A stretch of DNA of 64,000 bases from Microvirga sp. VF16 (GCF_016864375.1 NZ_CP069355.1:248001-312000); one strand, 5' to 3'. Positions 32,293-41,433 are shown, numbered from the stretch's first letter. Numbers and translations are program-made. Notes: generated by a model from the sequence alone, not told the origin.

Positions 32293-34262
32293 TTAGGCGG
32301 CCTCCTCCATCTGCTGCTCCGGGGCGCTGATGGGCGCGACGTTCTCAGGCGTCCTGAGCACCGTCGGCAGCCAACTGCGGCCGGACACGGCGGCAACGGT
32401 GGCCTCAATGGCGTCCGCCTTCCCCAGCTTCGGCAGGCCCTTGGCGACGGCGCTGTAGCTATCGCCGGAAGCCTCGGTGATGGCGTCGGCCATGAAGGCT
32501 TTGCTGCGGCGGCGGAAGAAGGCCGCGTCCGGCTGCCAGTGCAGCGTCATGTCGCAGTTGATCGCCCGGGCGATCTGGTCGGCGTTGTCGTGGCGGGTGT
32601 GTCGCTTCTCGTGGCGCTGCTGCGTCGCGTTGAGGCTCAAGCCGGTCAGGACGGTCAGGAGGTTCAACAGCGTCTCAGGCGTTGCTGACGCGCACCAGTC
32701 CCAGAGGTCGGCGGCTGTCTTGGGCAGGCGCTCTTTCCACTCCGCTTCAAGGGATGCCAGGGCGAGGATGGCCGGGGTTTGCGCCATCTCATCGGAGGCG
32801 CGCGGCGGTGCCTCGCGCTTGATTTGAACCGCACTGATCGGTTTCGACGCATCGTAATAGCCGGAATAGAAATGCTGCAGGGCAAGGCTGTAGGTTGTCG
32901 CGAGAATGGCCACATCGGGACGCTTGGCGAGTTCCACGGCGAGCGCTGCGGTGCGCTGCACGGTCAGATCCTCGGTCAAGGCCGCCGACAGGGTGCTGGT
33001 CTCAACCTCCTTGGTAGCAACCGTTTCACCATCGATCTGTGTTACCTTCCCGGTGTCTTTCGTCCTGGTTTCGGCGGCGCGGTCCTGCGGCGCGATCAAG
33101 CCGCGCTCGATCCTGATCTCTCCGACGTGATCCAGGGTGATGACAGCTCCCGATGTCGCCTTCTGTTCATCGGTGTAGGCGTCCTCGCGGTCCTGGATAG
33201 CCTCGATGGCGCTGTTGACCCGCTTGTAGCTTTCGACAAGGGCCGCCTGCGCCTCTGTCAGGTCCTCAGCGTCCTCATCGCCGTAAAGGTCCTGCTCCTC
33301 CAACTGAGCGGTGAGCGTCTCAAGCTCGGTGTTGAACCGGTCCAGTTCGGCTTGATCCCCGGCCGGCAGTTCAACCTTCTCCGGATACACGCGGCCATAG
33401 TGGTGGCTGGTCTGGTAGGAGAAATCCGGAGTAACCGTAATCCATTTCCAGCCCTCGGCGGCAATGGCTTCGCGCTTTCCCTCGAGCTTCTGCTCTGCGA
33501 GGGTATAGGCAAGCTCCTTGTCGATCAGATAGACCTGCTCTCTGGTGGCAAACAGGTCGCTCTCGTAGGCTCCTCCGGCAGCCAGATACTCCTCGCGAAT
33601 AAAGTGCGAGAGCTTGTCGGTTGGGTGCAACCGCTCCTCGGACAGACGCCGCTTGAGATGCTGCGGCTCCCGGTTCCACGCGTGCTGCGCTCCAAACCAT
33701 GCCCCTCCTGGCGGTCGTGGTCGGACGTGAGGGTCAGTGCCTGAGCTTGTTCCAGGCTCATGGAATCCTGACGCAACTCCTCCAGGATGCGTGGCGAGAG
33801 GTCGGCAAGAGCTAGGCGGCGGCGAACGGTCATCCGGGAAATGCCGAACCGGGCTGCAATCTCCTCCGCCGAGAGGCTCTCTTCCTTGTTGAGTTTACCG
33901 AAGGCGGCGATCTCTTCGGCGGGGTGCATGGCTGAGCGCTGGAAGTTTTCAGCCAGCGAGATCTCCGTTTCGGTCACGCCCTCGGCAAGCCCCTGCAGAA
34001 CGGAAACCGGAAAGTCCTTGGTCACCTTCTGCCCGAGGATGGAGCCGCCCTCGCTTTGCAGGTGCTTGAGCGCGCGCAGGCGGCGTCCGCCTGCCAGCAC
34101 TTCGAACTTGCCCTTTGCAGCCGGTTTGACGTTGAGGCTCTGGATCAGGCCATGCGCGGCAATATCGGCAGCCAGGGCCTCGATCCCGGCGACGGACTTG
34201 AAGCGGCGAACGTTGGCCTCGCTCGGGATCAGCTTGGACAGGGCGATGGTTCCGATGGTCAT
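32293..34262 (-). pseudogene. ParB/Srx-domain plasmid partition-like protein, frameshifted
   Basis: The start MTIGTIALSKLIPSEANVRR (ATG 34262, AAGGAGA before it) leads into a ParB N-terminal domain: FEVLAGGRRLRALKHL (CTPase motif) and ETEISLAENFQRSAMHPAEE. An HTH follows, LSAEEIAARFGISRMTVRRR. Near 33703 the frame shifts by one base. The rest (FGAQHAWNREPQHLKRRLSE, then a 440-residue region to 32293) is in another frame and ends in EQQMEEAA. Joined, it would be about 650 residues, the size of the large ParB-like proteins on rhizobial plasmids. No parA is nearby. The shift could be a real mutation or a sequencing error. The IS4 element sits on its stop codon. Confidence 0.82.
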
Positions 34263-34282
34263 GGTGTCTCTCCTTTGATGTC

Positions 34283-34546
34283 GGGCGCAAGCGTCTGCGC
34301 CTGCGCCCCTGCCACGTGGCGAACAGCGGGGAGAGAGGGGAGCCACCTGAAAATCCGGAGGGATCGCCCACCCGCCAGACGCCCTCTGCGGCAGGCAGGC
34401 CGCGGCAGCGGTCATGCAGGGCTGGCAGGCGACACGCCTGCCAGACCGAATGATGGGGAAACCGGATTTTCCGGTTGCTGGGGAGAGAGGGCCGTGCGCC
34501 TCTCTCCCCTCAAGCATGGATGGCAAAGTGTCGGCGCCGGCTACGG
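34283..34546. repeat. Dispersed intergenic repeat, copy B
   Basis: Direct, diverged copy of 25785-26050, here upstream of the parB-like gene. The match continues more weakly to about 34680, where GTAGCCGCGCCC and GAGCAGG blocks reappear near 38255. See copy A. Confidence 0.8.
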
Positions 34547-34968
34547 CGTCAACCTTGTGGATGGGGAGGCTAGGCCTCCCGCAAAACCTGTCCAGGTGCG
34601 AGAAGCGGTAGCCGCGCCCCGGAGCGTCAGCGGAGCAGGCCCGAAACCGCCGCGCTGTCATCTTGCGCTGTAGGAGAGCTGAGGGCCTCGTAGGTAGGTT
34701 TTAACCAGGCCAGCGGAGCGTTTCAGGAAAGTCTTTTGGCCAAACGACAGGACTCAAGCCCTACGGCTCTGCCAACTGGCATCGCGTCGCGATCCTTCCA
34801 AACACTTCACCATGAAAGTTAATCCAGTTCCATGGAGCGTCTTCGGAGCAATTTCGCCTATGAGGTGACCGAGATCACGTGTGTGCTATCGCACAGAGTC
34901 ACACACGTCCTGATGATTATCTTCCCAGGCTCGGTACAACATCAGATGCGGGCGATCCGGGAAGAAAT
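34547..34968. other. Non-coding stretch before the small membrane protein gene
   Basis: The first 130 bases belong to the weak extension of the dispersed repeat. The remainder (about 34685-34968) shows only short frames and no RNA gene that I can recognise. Confidence 0.4.
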
Positions 34969-35139
34969 ATGGCCTCCGAGCATGAAACTGAACGCGAGCT
35001 CGAAACCATCAGGGCCACGCTGGCGCTTCAAGGGCAGTGGCACAGTCTTATCCTAGTGCTCACGACAATTGTGGCTGTGGCTGTCCTCGGATTCCTTCTG
35101 CTGGAAATCTTGGACATGAGGCATCCAGAGCCCTATTAA
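34969..35139 (+). CDS. Small single-pass membrane protein
   Basis: A 56-residue frame from the ATG at 34969 (GGGAAGAA before it): MASEHETERELETIRATLAL, then a hydrophobic segment LILVLTTIVAVAVLGFLLLE (about residues 26-45) and a short tail. An N-terminal amphipathic helix, one TM helix and a short C-terminal tail suggest a small inner-membrane protein. Family unknown. Confidence 0.5.
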   Translation: MASEHETERELETIRATLALQGQWHSLILVLTTIVAVAVLGFLLLEILDMRHPEPY

Positions 35140-35146
35140 GGCGGTC

Positions 35147-35866
35147 TCAAACCGCTCGGTAGCTGCTGCGAGGCTCATAAGGCTCTGTCTGCACGCCCCA
35201 CCGACCTGGCGACCGCTCAGGAGCCTGCGTCGAGTCCTTTCGACCTGCGAGAACCCACGTCGCGCCGTAGCTGTCGTACGGCTCGGGCCCATTGGCGATC
35301 CGTTCGACCGCCGCAAGATGATCCAGCATCTCCTCCGTGCTTGCGATCAGAGCATGATCGGCCGCTTCAGAGTGCCAATCCGCCAGCACGTTAAAAGCCC
35401 ACAGGAGCGTGGTCGCCACACTGCCGATCATGAGCCATGTCAGAACCGAATAGGTTACCCCCACACAAAACAGGCAGACCGCAGCAAACATTGTCAGGAG
35501 AAGAGCAGTTCCCGGCAGGGAATAACGCTCGATGCCTTTCATGAGGTCGACGAAGGGGGACGGCCTCAAGCGGATTGGAACATAGCCCTGCGGTATGGCG
35601 CAATGCTGGTCGCTGGTATGGTCGAGCACCCCAACGAGAGCACCGTTGTTGAACCCGGATCGTCGCAAGTAGACGAGCGACACTTCATGACCTGCCTCAA
35701 TACGGATCCTCGGCTGCACGGTGATGCTGCGCCGTGTTCCGTTTCGTGCCTGGATCAGGATCTCACACGTGCGGCTAGTCCGGCCAAAGGACCGGACGGC
35801 ACGAACACTTCCGCGCCAAGTGAAGAAGGTGAATTCCTGATCGGCAATGAGTGTTGCAATTTGCAC
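35147..35866 (-). CDS. Hypothetical membrane protein with two TM helices
   Basis: A 239-residue protein. The first 95 residues are a soluble beta-rich part with VRAVRSFGRTSRTCEILIQA and RSITVQPRIRIEAGHEVSLV (possible OB- or SH3-like fold). Two adjacent TM helices follow at about residues 118-155 (GTALLLTMFAAVCLFCVGVT, YSVLTWLMIGSVATTLLWAF). The C-terminal 80 residues are soluble and end in a Pro/Tyr/Arg-rich tail. No family recognised. It converges tail-to-tail with the small membrane protein gene, 7 bases apart. Confidence 0.6.
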   Translation of the reverse strand: MQIATLIADQEFTFFTWRGSVRAVRSFGRTSRTCEILIQARNGTRRSITVQPRIRIEAGHEVSLVYLRRSGFNNGALVGVLDHTSDQHCAIPQGYVPIRLRPSPFVDLMKGIERYSLPGTALLLTMFAAVCLFCVGVTYSVLTWLMIGSVATTLLWAFNVLADWHSEAADHALIASTEEMLDHLAAVERIANGPEPYDSYGATWVLAGRKDSTQAPERSPGRWGVQTEPYEPRSSYRAV

Positions 35867-36151
35867 TATACGTCCCGCTTCATCCAGCTGACTTATGGAG
35901 CCGGGGTCACTGCTATTAAAGGTTTGTTAAGGGTTTTCCACCGGGAATGGGAAGGCTCGCTCAGGCCAGCGAAGGGGGTCAGGCGCAGTGTGCAGGGATG
36001 GCGGGCCCTTCAGCTTGACGGACCAAATGACGAGAGGCCGGATTTTCTGGTTGCGGGGGAGAGGCGTGTCGGCTCGCGGGTCGTGGTCCTTGTCTCCGGT
36101 ACGAGATGAAAAAAGGACCCCACCGGGAGGGCGGGGCCAAGTTGGGCGACG

Positions 36152-36595
36152 TCAGTGCGCTGGTGCCGGGATCCGGTCATCAATGCCCCAGGGGGCGGCC
36201 TCGTAGCCGTTGAGGTGCTTGTTGAGCGCCTTCGCCATCCGACAGGTGAAGGCATAGGCGAGGCTCGTCTCGTAGGTGTCGGTCTCACAAGACTGGTAGT
36301 CGAAGCAATCCAGGGCCTTGGCGGCCACGCCGGCCCGGATGCAAGGACGGTACCGAAACTCGTAGGTCTCCACGAGCTCGGTGTAATCAGAGGCCTCGGC
36401 ACTGCCGGTCAGACGGTAGCGGTGGACGACGGAGCGGACGTTCTCGGCCAAGAGCATCTTGCCGAAGGCAATCGCCGTCTCGTGGCAGACCCGCTCGAGG
36501 GTGCCGTGGTCGGTGCGGGCGGCGAAGAGTTCCAGGTCGATGGCGGCGGAGACGATGGTGTCGATATGGGCGGCAGAGACAACGAAGGCGGACAT
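36152..36595 (-). CDS. Hypothetical plasmid-backbone protein
   Basis: A 147-residue protein: MSAFVVSAAHIDTIVSAAID, then FAARTDHGTLERVCHETAIA, FGKMLLAENVRSVVHRYRLT, ALDCFDYQSCETDTYETSLA, ending DRIPAPAH. Proteins of this type occur on plasmids of alphaproteobacteria beside DUF736 genes, as here (66 bases apart, same strand). Function unknown. Two Cys and many His/Tyr might bind a metal, which is speculation. Confidence 0.7.
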   Translation of the reverse strand: MSAFVVSAAHIDTIVSAAIDLELFAARTDHGTLERVCHETAIAFGKMLLAENVRSVVHRYRLTGSAEASDYTELVETYEFRYRPCIRAGVAAKALDCFDYQSCETDTYETSLAYAFTCRMAKALNKHLNGYEAAPWGIDDRIPAPAH

Positions 36596-36661
36596 GAGCG
36601 CTCTTTCAGGTACGAGGCTGAAGGGTGTGATGCCCCCGCTCGTGAGGCGGGGGCCTGAGGG

Positions 36662-36970
36662 TCATTCGCCAGAGCGGCGCGACCAGATGAGGCTGAACTC
36701 GTTGCCGTCGCCCTCGACCAGGGAGGCGAAGATCGGAGCAGGAAAGCTCGGATCGTCCATTCTGACCGAGAGATACTCGCGGCCGTCGCGGGAGGTTTTC
36801 AGCCAGGCGGCGCCGAATTCGGTCGGGCCAACGAAGATCCGGTAATCGGGAGCCTGATCGTTCGTCTTCGGGCTCTTGGTGATGTGGGTCTTGACCGTGA
36901 GGGTGAGGGTCTTGAGGGTACCGGTGTAGGAGCCTTTGTCGGTTTTCCTGAAGGTGCCGATGGTCGCCAT
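36662..36970 (-). CDS. DUF736 family protein
   Basis: A 102-residue protein starting MATIGTFRKTDKGSYTGTLK, the DUF736 start (M-A-x-I-G-x-F). Next come TLTVKTHITKSPKTNDQAPD, YRIFVGPTEFGAAWLKTSRD and GREYLSVRMDDPSFPAPIFA, then LVEGDGNEFSLIWSRR. DUF736 proteins are small beta-rich proteins on plasmids and integrative elements of alphaproteobacteria; their role is unknown. A good purine-rich ribosome site (AAAAAGGAAC) precedes the ATG. Confidence 0.93.
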   Translation of the reverse strand: MATIGTFRKTDKGSYTGTLKTLTLTVKTHITKSPKTNDQAPDYRIFVGPTEFGAAWLKTSRDGREYLSVRMDDPSFPAPIFASLVEGDGNEFSLIWSRRSGE

Positions 36971-37522
36971 AGGGATGTTCCTTTTTCCGTTGGTCGGGCC
37001 GCACCGCGCGGCCTCGATGGCGGTCGAAGGATCGTCAGGTGATCACGCCGCAGCCGCAGGCCCGCAACGCATGTGGAGGACGGCGCGGGGAGAGCTTTTT
37101 TGTCTCGCGAGGAAGGCCGAAAGGCCGGGGAAAAAGGCGCTCAGGACCGAGAGGTCCGGACCCGCTGTTGCGGGCAAGGGATCGAGGCGCAGCCGCCCTG
37201 CGATCAGACCAGCCCGTTGAGAGGCCGCATGCGACGCCCGAAGTCGCGACGGAAAAAGGTTGCATCTCTATCAGGGTGGCTCTTGCCAGCTGACACCGGG
37301 AGAAGAAAGGCGGTCGAGACAGGTGCACCATGACTGAAGACGCCGCATGCCAGGATCCTAAGGCACGACATCGGAATATGGCGTGATCAACTCCTCACGC
37401 TTCCGCTTCGCCTTGGCCGACACCGGCTGCGCGCTTGGGATGACGGTTTACCCGCCAGGGCAACTGAGCGATGGCTGTCCTTTGCGATCAATTATCTCCA
37501 AAGCGTCTGCGCTGTAGGCTTG
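36971..37522. other. Non-coding gap after DUF736
   Basis: About 550 bases, GC-rich in the first 250, with several short inverted repeats (for example AGGCCGAAAGGCC near 37105 and CGGACCCGCTGTTGCGGGC near 37155). Reading frames here overlap on both strands and match nothing. It may hold the DUF736 promoter and structured RNA, but I cannot name one. Confidence 0.4.
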
Positions 37523-37924
37523 TCAGGCTGCGTGCATTTCATACTCATCAAGACAGTGTCGGCTCGAGATTTGTCCGATGACCCCGACGAGTTGATGCGG
37601 ATGATATGGCGTACGCATGCAAGGCGCGCCGCTAACCTTGTGCCGCTCATGAAGCTTGTAGGGCGCTCCACTGGTATAGATCACATGAATGCTCGGATCG
37701 GATCGGCGGGCAGTTTGCGCCAGTGCGATTCCGCCAGAATCCTTCTCGGGTTGGACGTCGACGACCAGGACGCTGACCCTCTGATGTACACGGAGGAGAT
37801 CAAGCGCCTCGTCAGCGGTGCCCGCCACCAGGACATCGTAACCATACCCCTCGAGACCAGCTTGTGTGAGGGTACCGGTGCGGCGATCTGCTGGAATGAG
37901 AAGCACGAGCGGTCGTCTGGCCAT
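37523..37924 (-). CDS. Single-domain response regulator-like protein
   Basis: A 133-residue receiver domain: MARRPLVLLIPADRRTGTLT, YDVLVAGTADEALDLLRVHQ, then the phospho-acceptor region VSVLVVDVQPEKDSGGIALA, HVIYTSGAPYK (Thr/Ser of the switch) and the end VGVIGQISSRH. The acidic pair after beta-1 is reduced to A-D in IPADRR, and the usual Lys after beta-5 seems replaced, so phosphorylation may be weak. No output domain or kinase gene is nearby. Confidence 0.7.
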   Translation of the reverse strand: MARRPLVLLIPADRRTGTLTQAGLEGYGYDVLVAGTADEALDLLRVHQRVSVLVVDVQPEKDSGGIALAQTARRSDPSIHVIYTSGAPYKLHERHKVSGAPCMRTPYHPHQLVGVIGQISSRHCLDEYEMHAA

Positions 37925-38433
37925 CGCTAAGTCTCCCAAAGAAAGCATCATTGGGCCGCATGGTTAACAGTCGCTTAATTCCGGCGTGATGCCCTGACGC
38001 CATAGGCCCGTATCCTTGTAAAAGTCGCACAGAATCCAGGTCGGAGCGCAAGTGACAGTTTACGCGCTGTCCTCGAAGAGACGGTCCCATTCCGCAATGA
38101 ATCAACACCCCGCCCCTATCGTGCGACAGGATGGCATGCCAGTCCGCCGGCTCCACTCGCTATGTCCCATCGCATCCCGTGCCGGTCACCACGGCGGCGG
38201 CTGTGTCAGGGGGAGACTCGCCCTTTCGAAAAAGTGGTCCAGGCGCGAAAGCAGTAGCCGCGCCCGGCGCGGAGCAGGTCGGAAACCTGCGCGCTCCTCA
38301 TCAAACGCCGTAAGTGCGCTCTTCGATCCAAGATCAGTCAATTTGTAACCGCGTACAGGAACGTTAGCGCGTCGGGTCTCGCTTCCTCACTGTGTGACGT
38401 TTGAGACCGGGAGTTTCCCTGGCCCCCTTTGTC
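37925..38433. other. Gap with a short copy of the plasmid repeat
   Basis: No gene seen. The segment 38185-38310 resembles the end of the dispersed repeat (GGCGGCGGCTGTGT, then TCCAGGCGCGAAAGCAGTAG and GAGCAGG), also found near 34590-34660. The rest has only short frames. Confidence 0.45.
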
Positions 38434-38685
38434 CTACCCGTCCCTGAGCAGATAGCCTCGTCGCCGCTTGCGCTGGAGCCAGGTCTCGAGGGCTTCTATT
38501 GCACCTGACTGGTTTTCGTAGAGTTCAACCCTGCGCTGGCCTAGTCGACCAATACGGCCCCACTCACGGATCAGTGTCGCATCACCAAACAGGCTGGGCT
38601 CGATTGAAAGGACATAGTAGCGCGCCATGTTGCAGGTGGGATCACACCGGTCGAGCACAAGGTACTGGATCGTGTCTTCGGACAT
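38434..38685 (-). CDS. Stand-alone WGR-domain protein
   Basis: An 83-residue protein that is nearly all WGR domain: MSEDTIQYLVLDRCDPTCNM, ARYYVLSIEPSLFGDATLIR, EWGRIGRLGQRRVELYENQS, then IEALETWLQRKRRRGYLL. The domain is named for the Trp-Gly-Arg seen here in EWGRIG. In PARPs and MolR-like proteins WGR domains bind nucleic acid ends; alone, it could bind DNA or RNA. I use the ATG at 38685. It relates to the remnant at 23020 and the gene at 57799. Confidence 0.85.
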   Translation of the reverse strand: MSEDTIQYLVLDRCDPTCNMARYYVLSIEPSLFGDATLIREWGRIGRLGQRRVELYENQSGAIEALETWLQRKRRRGYLLRDG

Positions 38686-38857
38686 GGCCCCATGGTGCGC
38701 AGAGCATGAAGCGAGGTCCAATCAAAGTCCTGAATCCATCGACCATGAACGATTCACATCAGTGATGCACCCGACCATCGAAATGTCAGCGTTAGCAATC
38801 TCGAGGCCTTGTTCGCTCGTATAGGGCCGTGCTTCTCCCCTACCCTCATCCACGTCG

Positions 38858-39109
38858 TTACTCTCTCCCCTGAGGAAGATTTCGCGCAACCTTTTCGAGC
38901 GCCATGACACGCACTTCAAGAGCATCGATCGAACTCAGTGTGTAGGCCAAGCTGCCGGCCGCAAGGACTACGGCAACAATGGCGGTGATCAGCGTGCCCG
39001 TCTCAATCGCCTTGTGCTGGACTTGGCTCCGATGCAGAGCCTTCCTCAGGTACCGCTCGAAGATCACGTAGAGAACGAGCCCACCCACGACGGTTGAAAT
39101 CAACACCAT
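38858..39109 (-). CDS. Small two-TM membrane protein upstream-adjacent to the repC end
   Basis: An 83-residue frame from the ATG at 39109 (AGAGG 8 bases before): MVLISTVVGGLVLYVIFERY, then LRKALHRSQVQHKAIETGTL, ITAIVAVVLAAGSLAYTLSS, IDALEVRVMALEKVARNLPQ. Two TM helices flank a basic loop, and the C-terminal helix has a heptad pattern. A longer start at 39163 is possible. Family unknown. Confidence 0.5.
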   Translation of the reverse strand: MVLISTVVGGLVLYVIFERYLRKALHRSQVQHKAIETGTLITAIVAVVLAAGSLAYTLSSIDALEVRVMALEKVARNLPQGRE

Positions 39110-39227
39110 ACCTTTGCCTCTTCCTTGCCCGTCCCACGCCTCCAGCTTGAGCGAACGGAACATTCCAAACCTGCCGATCAGACACTCAGCCCGCCGACAA
39201 GTCAGTTGGAGCGCGCATGATCTCCCC

Positions 39228-40382
39228 TCATGTCATTCGTCGCCTCCGCATGGCGAGGAGCTCGACAGCGAGGTCGATCTTGCCGGATTTCACCATGCGG
39301 GTGAGCGCGCGGAAGTAGCCGCCCGGGTTCTTGATCCGGCTCTCCCCACCGTTCCGAGCCACATCATCCTCGTAGAGCTGCAGCACGTAGATCACTGCAA
39401 TCGCCGCCCTGACGGTGCCGATGTCCTCCACCGCCTCGGACCAGGCGCTCTCATGCGCCCCCAGCGAAGCCCGCAGGTAGCGGCCGGCCGAGACGATGTC
39501 GGCCAGATCCTGCACCGGCTCGCCGTAGTCGCTTAAGGTGGGGCAGGCCTCAAGGATCAATTCCGGTGATAGGTGCTCCGAGGGTTGTTCGGTTGAACGA
39601 ACCGCCTCAGCTTTCTTTGGAAAGCTCTTGTTACAAGACTCACTGGGAGATCCGTTGTTGTTATTATTGTGACGGACTCCGAGTCCGGCATTGCCCATTT
39701 CATAGAAGGTCTCTTCTGCCTCAGTTCTCAACAACTGCCAGGCGTCGAGAAGGTCCGCCGGCAGCGTGACCTGCGATCGGGTCGGCGTGGCGGCCTGCAG
39801 GCTCTTCAGGCGGGCTTCCAACTCCGAGCGGTCGAGGTCCGGGAAATGCTCCGCCAGCGCGTTCAGAGCCTCCTCGGTCGCCCGCCGGCAGATCGTAACC
39901 TCGTCAAAGGCGCGCTTGCGCACCTCACGCAACTGCTTCTGCTCCAGGAGCATCACCGCCCAATCGCCGCGGCGGGCATAGACCGGGGTCAGATCGAACC
40001 CGAAGGCGTCGACCACCTGCCCTGCCAGGTCCTTGACGGCATAGCGCTTGCCGTTGGGCGAGTCCTTTGGCGCGATCAGCTGCAGATCGACCAGCTGGCG
40101 CAGGATGCGCCGGATCGCCCGCTCGGTCAGGCCGGTGCGGCTGATCAGGTAGTCGTTGGACGGCCAGACCAGCAGCCGCTCCCACTCCTGCTCGCCCCAG
40201 CAGGCGACGAGCTCGGACAGCACCGCCCGCTGGGCCGGTCTGAGGTCGAGGGCCTTGCCGGCCTCCCGGGCTGCCGCAGATAGTTCTTTTCGTGTCACCG
40301 TGCGCCCGGTGTCGAGCGCAAGCTTCCTTGCGGCCAGAGCGGCATGTCTCAGCCGCCGGCCTCCAGACGATGCGAGTTGCAT
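39228..40382 (-). CDS. repC: RepC-type plasmid replication initiator
   Basis: A 384-residue RepC protein, the initiator of repABC-type alphaproteobacterial replicons. The N-terminal DNA-binding half reads GRTVTRKELSAAAREAGKAL, LRPAQRAVLSELVACWGEQE, WLVWPSNDYLISRTGL-type WPSN core and TERAIRRILRQLVDLQLIAP, KDSPNGKRYAVKD. The C-terminal half has ASLGAHESAWSEAVEDIGTV and RIKNPGGYFRALTRMVKSG. The origin of such plasmids usually lies inside repC. I use the ATG at 40382 with GGAGGGT 4-6 bases before it. No repA or repB precedes it; an RHH gene and a candidate antisense RNA do. Confidence 0.92.
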   Translation of the reverse strand: MQLASSGGRRLRHAALAARKLALDTGRTVTRKELSAAAREAGKALDLRPAQRAVLSELVACWGEQEWERLLVWPSNDYLISRTGLTERAIRRILRQLVDLQLIAPKDSPNGKRYAVKDLAGQVVDAFGFDLTPVYARRGDWAVMLLEQKQLREVRKRAFDEVTICRRATEEALNALAEHFPDLDRSELEARLKSLQAATPTRSQVTLPADLLDAWQLLRTEAEETFYEMGNAGLGVRHNNNNNGSPSESCNKSFPKKAEAVRSTEQPSEHLSPELILEACPTLSDYGEPVQDLADIVSAGRYLRASLGAHESAWSEAVEDIGTVRAAIAVIYVLQLYEDDVARNGGESRIKNPGGYFRALTRMVKSGKIDLAVELLAMRRRRMT

Positions 40383-40434
40383 CGTACCCTCCATGTTGAG
40401 GGCAAAGCGGAAGCGTTCACCGAAACCGATGCTC

Positions 40435-40463
40435 TTGACAGTCAGTTTGTCGGGATGGCATAA
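40435..40463 (+). promoter_or_regulatory. Promoter for a counter-transcribed RNA opposite the repC leader
   Basis: On the plus strand TTGACA at 40435-40440 is a perfect -35 box; 17-18 bases on, GCATAAG resembles a weak -10. It points away from repC into its leader, towards the hairpin at 40509-40543. Confidence 0.55.
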
Positions 40464-40469
40464 GGAAGG

Positions 40470-40545
40470 TGCTTAATCTTTCCGAATGCCCACCCCTCGG
40501 TGGACTCCAAAGGCCCTCGAAGTTTCCAGCTTCGTGGGCCTTTTG
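40470..40545 (+). ncRNA. Candidate antisense ctRNA controlling repC
   Basis: A transcript from the plus-strand promoter would run about 75 bases through the repC leader and end at a strong hairpin: AAAGGCCC-T-CGAAG (40509-40522), loop TTTCCAG, CTTCG-T-GGGCCTTTT (40530-40544). The T run at its plus-strand end suits a Rho-independent terminator. In repABC plasmids an RNA of about 55-75 bases, antisense to the repB-repC gap and ending in such a hairpin, represses repC and causes incompatibility. Position, polarity and size all agree. Exact ends are estimates. Confidence 0.65.
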
Positions 40546-40556
40546 CTTTGCCTGGT

Positions 40557-40769
40557 TTACGTCACGACATTTCGATCCTTTTGAGCGAACATGGTCTCAA
40601 GAGCATGGGTAATGACCTCTTGGCGTGTCTTGAACTGACCGCTCTCGACAGCGTGGTCGATGGCAGCCCCTAAGAGCCCAGGTATCCAGACATTCAATTC
40701 CCGATCGCCACGTTCACGACGAGACTTGCGGAAGCGTTGGACCCGCTCGATCCCTTTCACGTCAGGCAT
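40557..40769 (-). CDS. Ribbon-helix-helix protein upstream of repC
   Basis: A 70-residue basic protein from the ATG at 40769: MPDVKGIERVQRFRKSRRER, then GDRELNVWIPGLLGAAIDHA and VESGQFKTRQEVITHALETM. A beta strand (RELNVWIP) followed by two helices fits the RHH fold of plasmid copy-control and partition proteins (CopG/ParG type). It lies 175 bases upstream of repC on the same strand, where repB would be in a repABC operon. It may regulate repC transcription. Confidence 0.72.
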   Translation of the reverse strand: MPDVKGIERVQRFRKSRRERGDRELNVWIPGLLGAAIDHAVESGQFKTRQEVITHALETMFAQKDRNVVT

Positions 40770-41057
40770 GGCACTCCACCCACTGCACCTGTGACGTATC
40801 GAGAAATGACCGATTCTGAGTTGGCTGTGGAGTCGCGCGTCAAGAATCCATTCACAATAGATCGATTCAGCAGTGGGAAACTTCTTTGCCAAGAATCATT
40901 TAGCTGGAAAGGCCGAATCAATTCGCATGTAAATCCCTGGTTCCGGGCTATTTCAAGTTACGCACTTGATTCGCAGCGACGTAGTATTCGCCCTGAAGTT
41001 CGATTCGCGATCCGGGATTATGATTCCAGGATGGGACGCATCTATGGTTAATGACTA

Positions 41058-41291
41058 TTAACTGCGTCGATACAGCCTCTGGATATTTGAAATCGATTCT
41101 AGCACCAGAGTGAACAGGCGGAACGCCCCAGCAAGCCGAATGGCGCCTGCTTCTCGACTGGCGTCGATCAGATCCCAAACGGCGTTCGCGCTGATGCGCT
41201 GAATACGCGCTCGTCCAACTTGCTCGCCAGCTGAATCCGATAACGCATAGATACATCGAGCGGCCTCAAACCGTGCTGCGGCAAGACGGTG
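41058..41291 (-). pseudogene. Open frame without a start codon, possible gene remnant
   Basis: Reading the minus strand after a TGA at 41294-41292 gives 77 sense codons: HRLAAARFEAARCIYALSDS, AGEQVGRARIQRISANAVWD, LIDASREAGAIRLAGAFRLF, TLVLESISNIQRLYRRS, then TAA-TAG. The composition (amphipathic helices, Ala/Arg/Leu-rich) looks coding, but there is no ATG, GTG or TTG and no ribosome site. It may be the 3' end of a decayed gene. Family unknown. Confidence 0.35.
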
Positions 41292-41433
41292 TCACCATTT
41301 GAGCACTCTCTAGAAGTTAGCGGTTGGGCGGGAGCACGGTTCCGTCTTTGTTCACTTGTCGCTGATATGTCCCCTGCCTCAAGCTGATCGTTGGGGCGGT
41401 AACAGTAAGCATCATGCCCCAGTGCGGGGGCAC

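Noticed and set aside
39228..40769. A full repABC operon
   Set aside because: No ParA-type Walker ATPase or RepB-type gene lies upstream of repC; the ParB-like gene at 32293 is far away and of another type.
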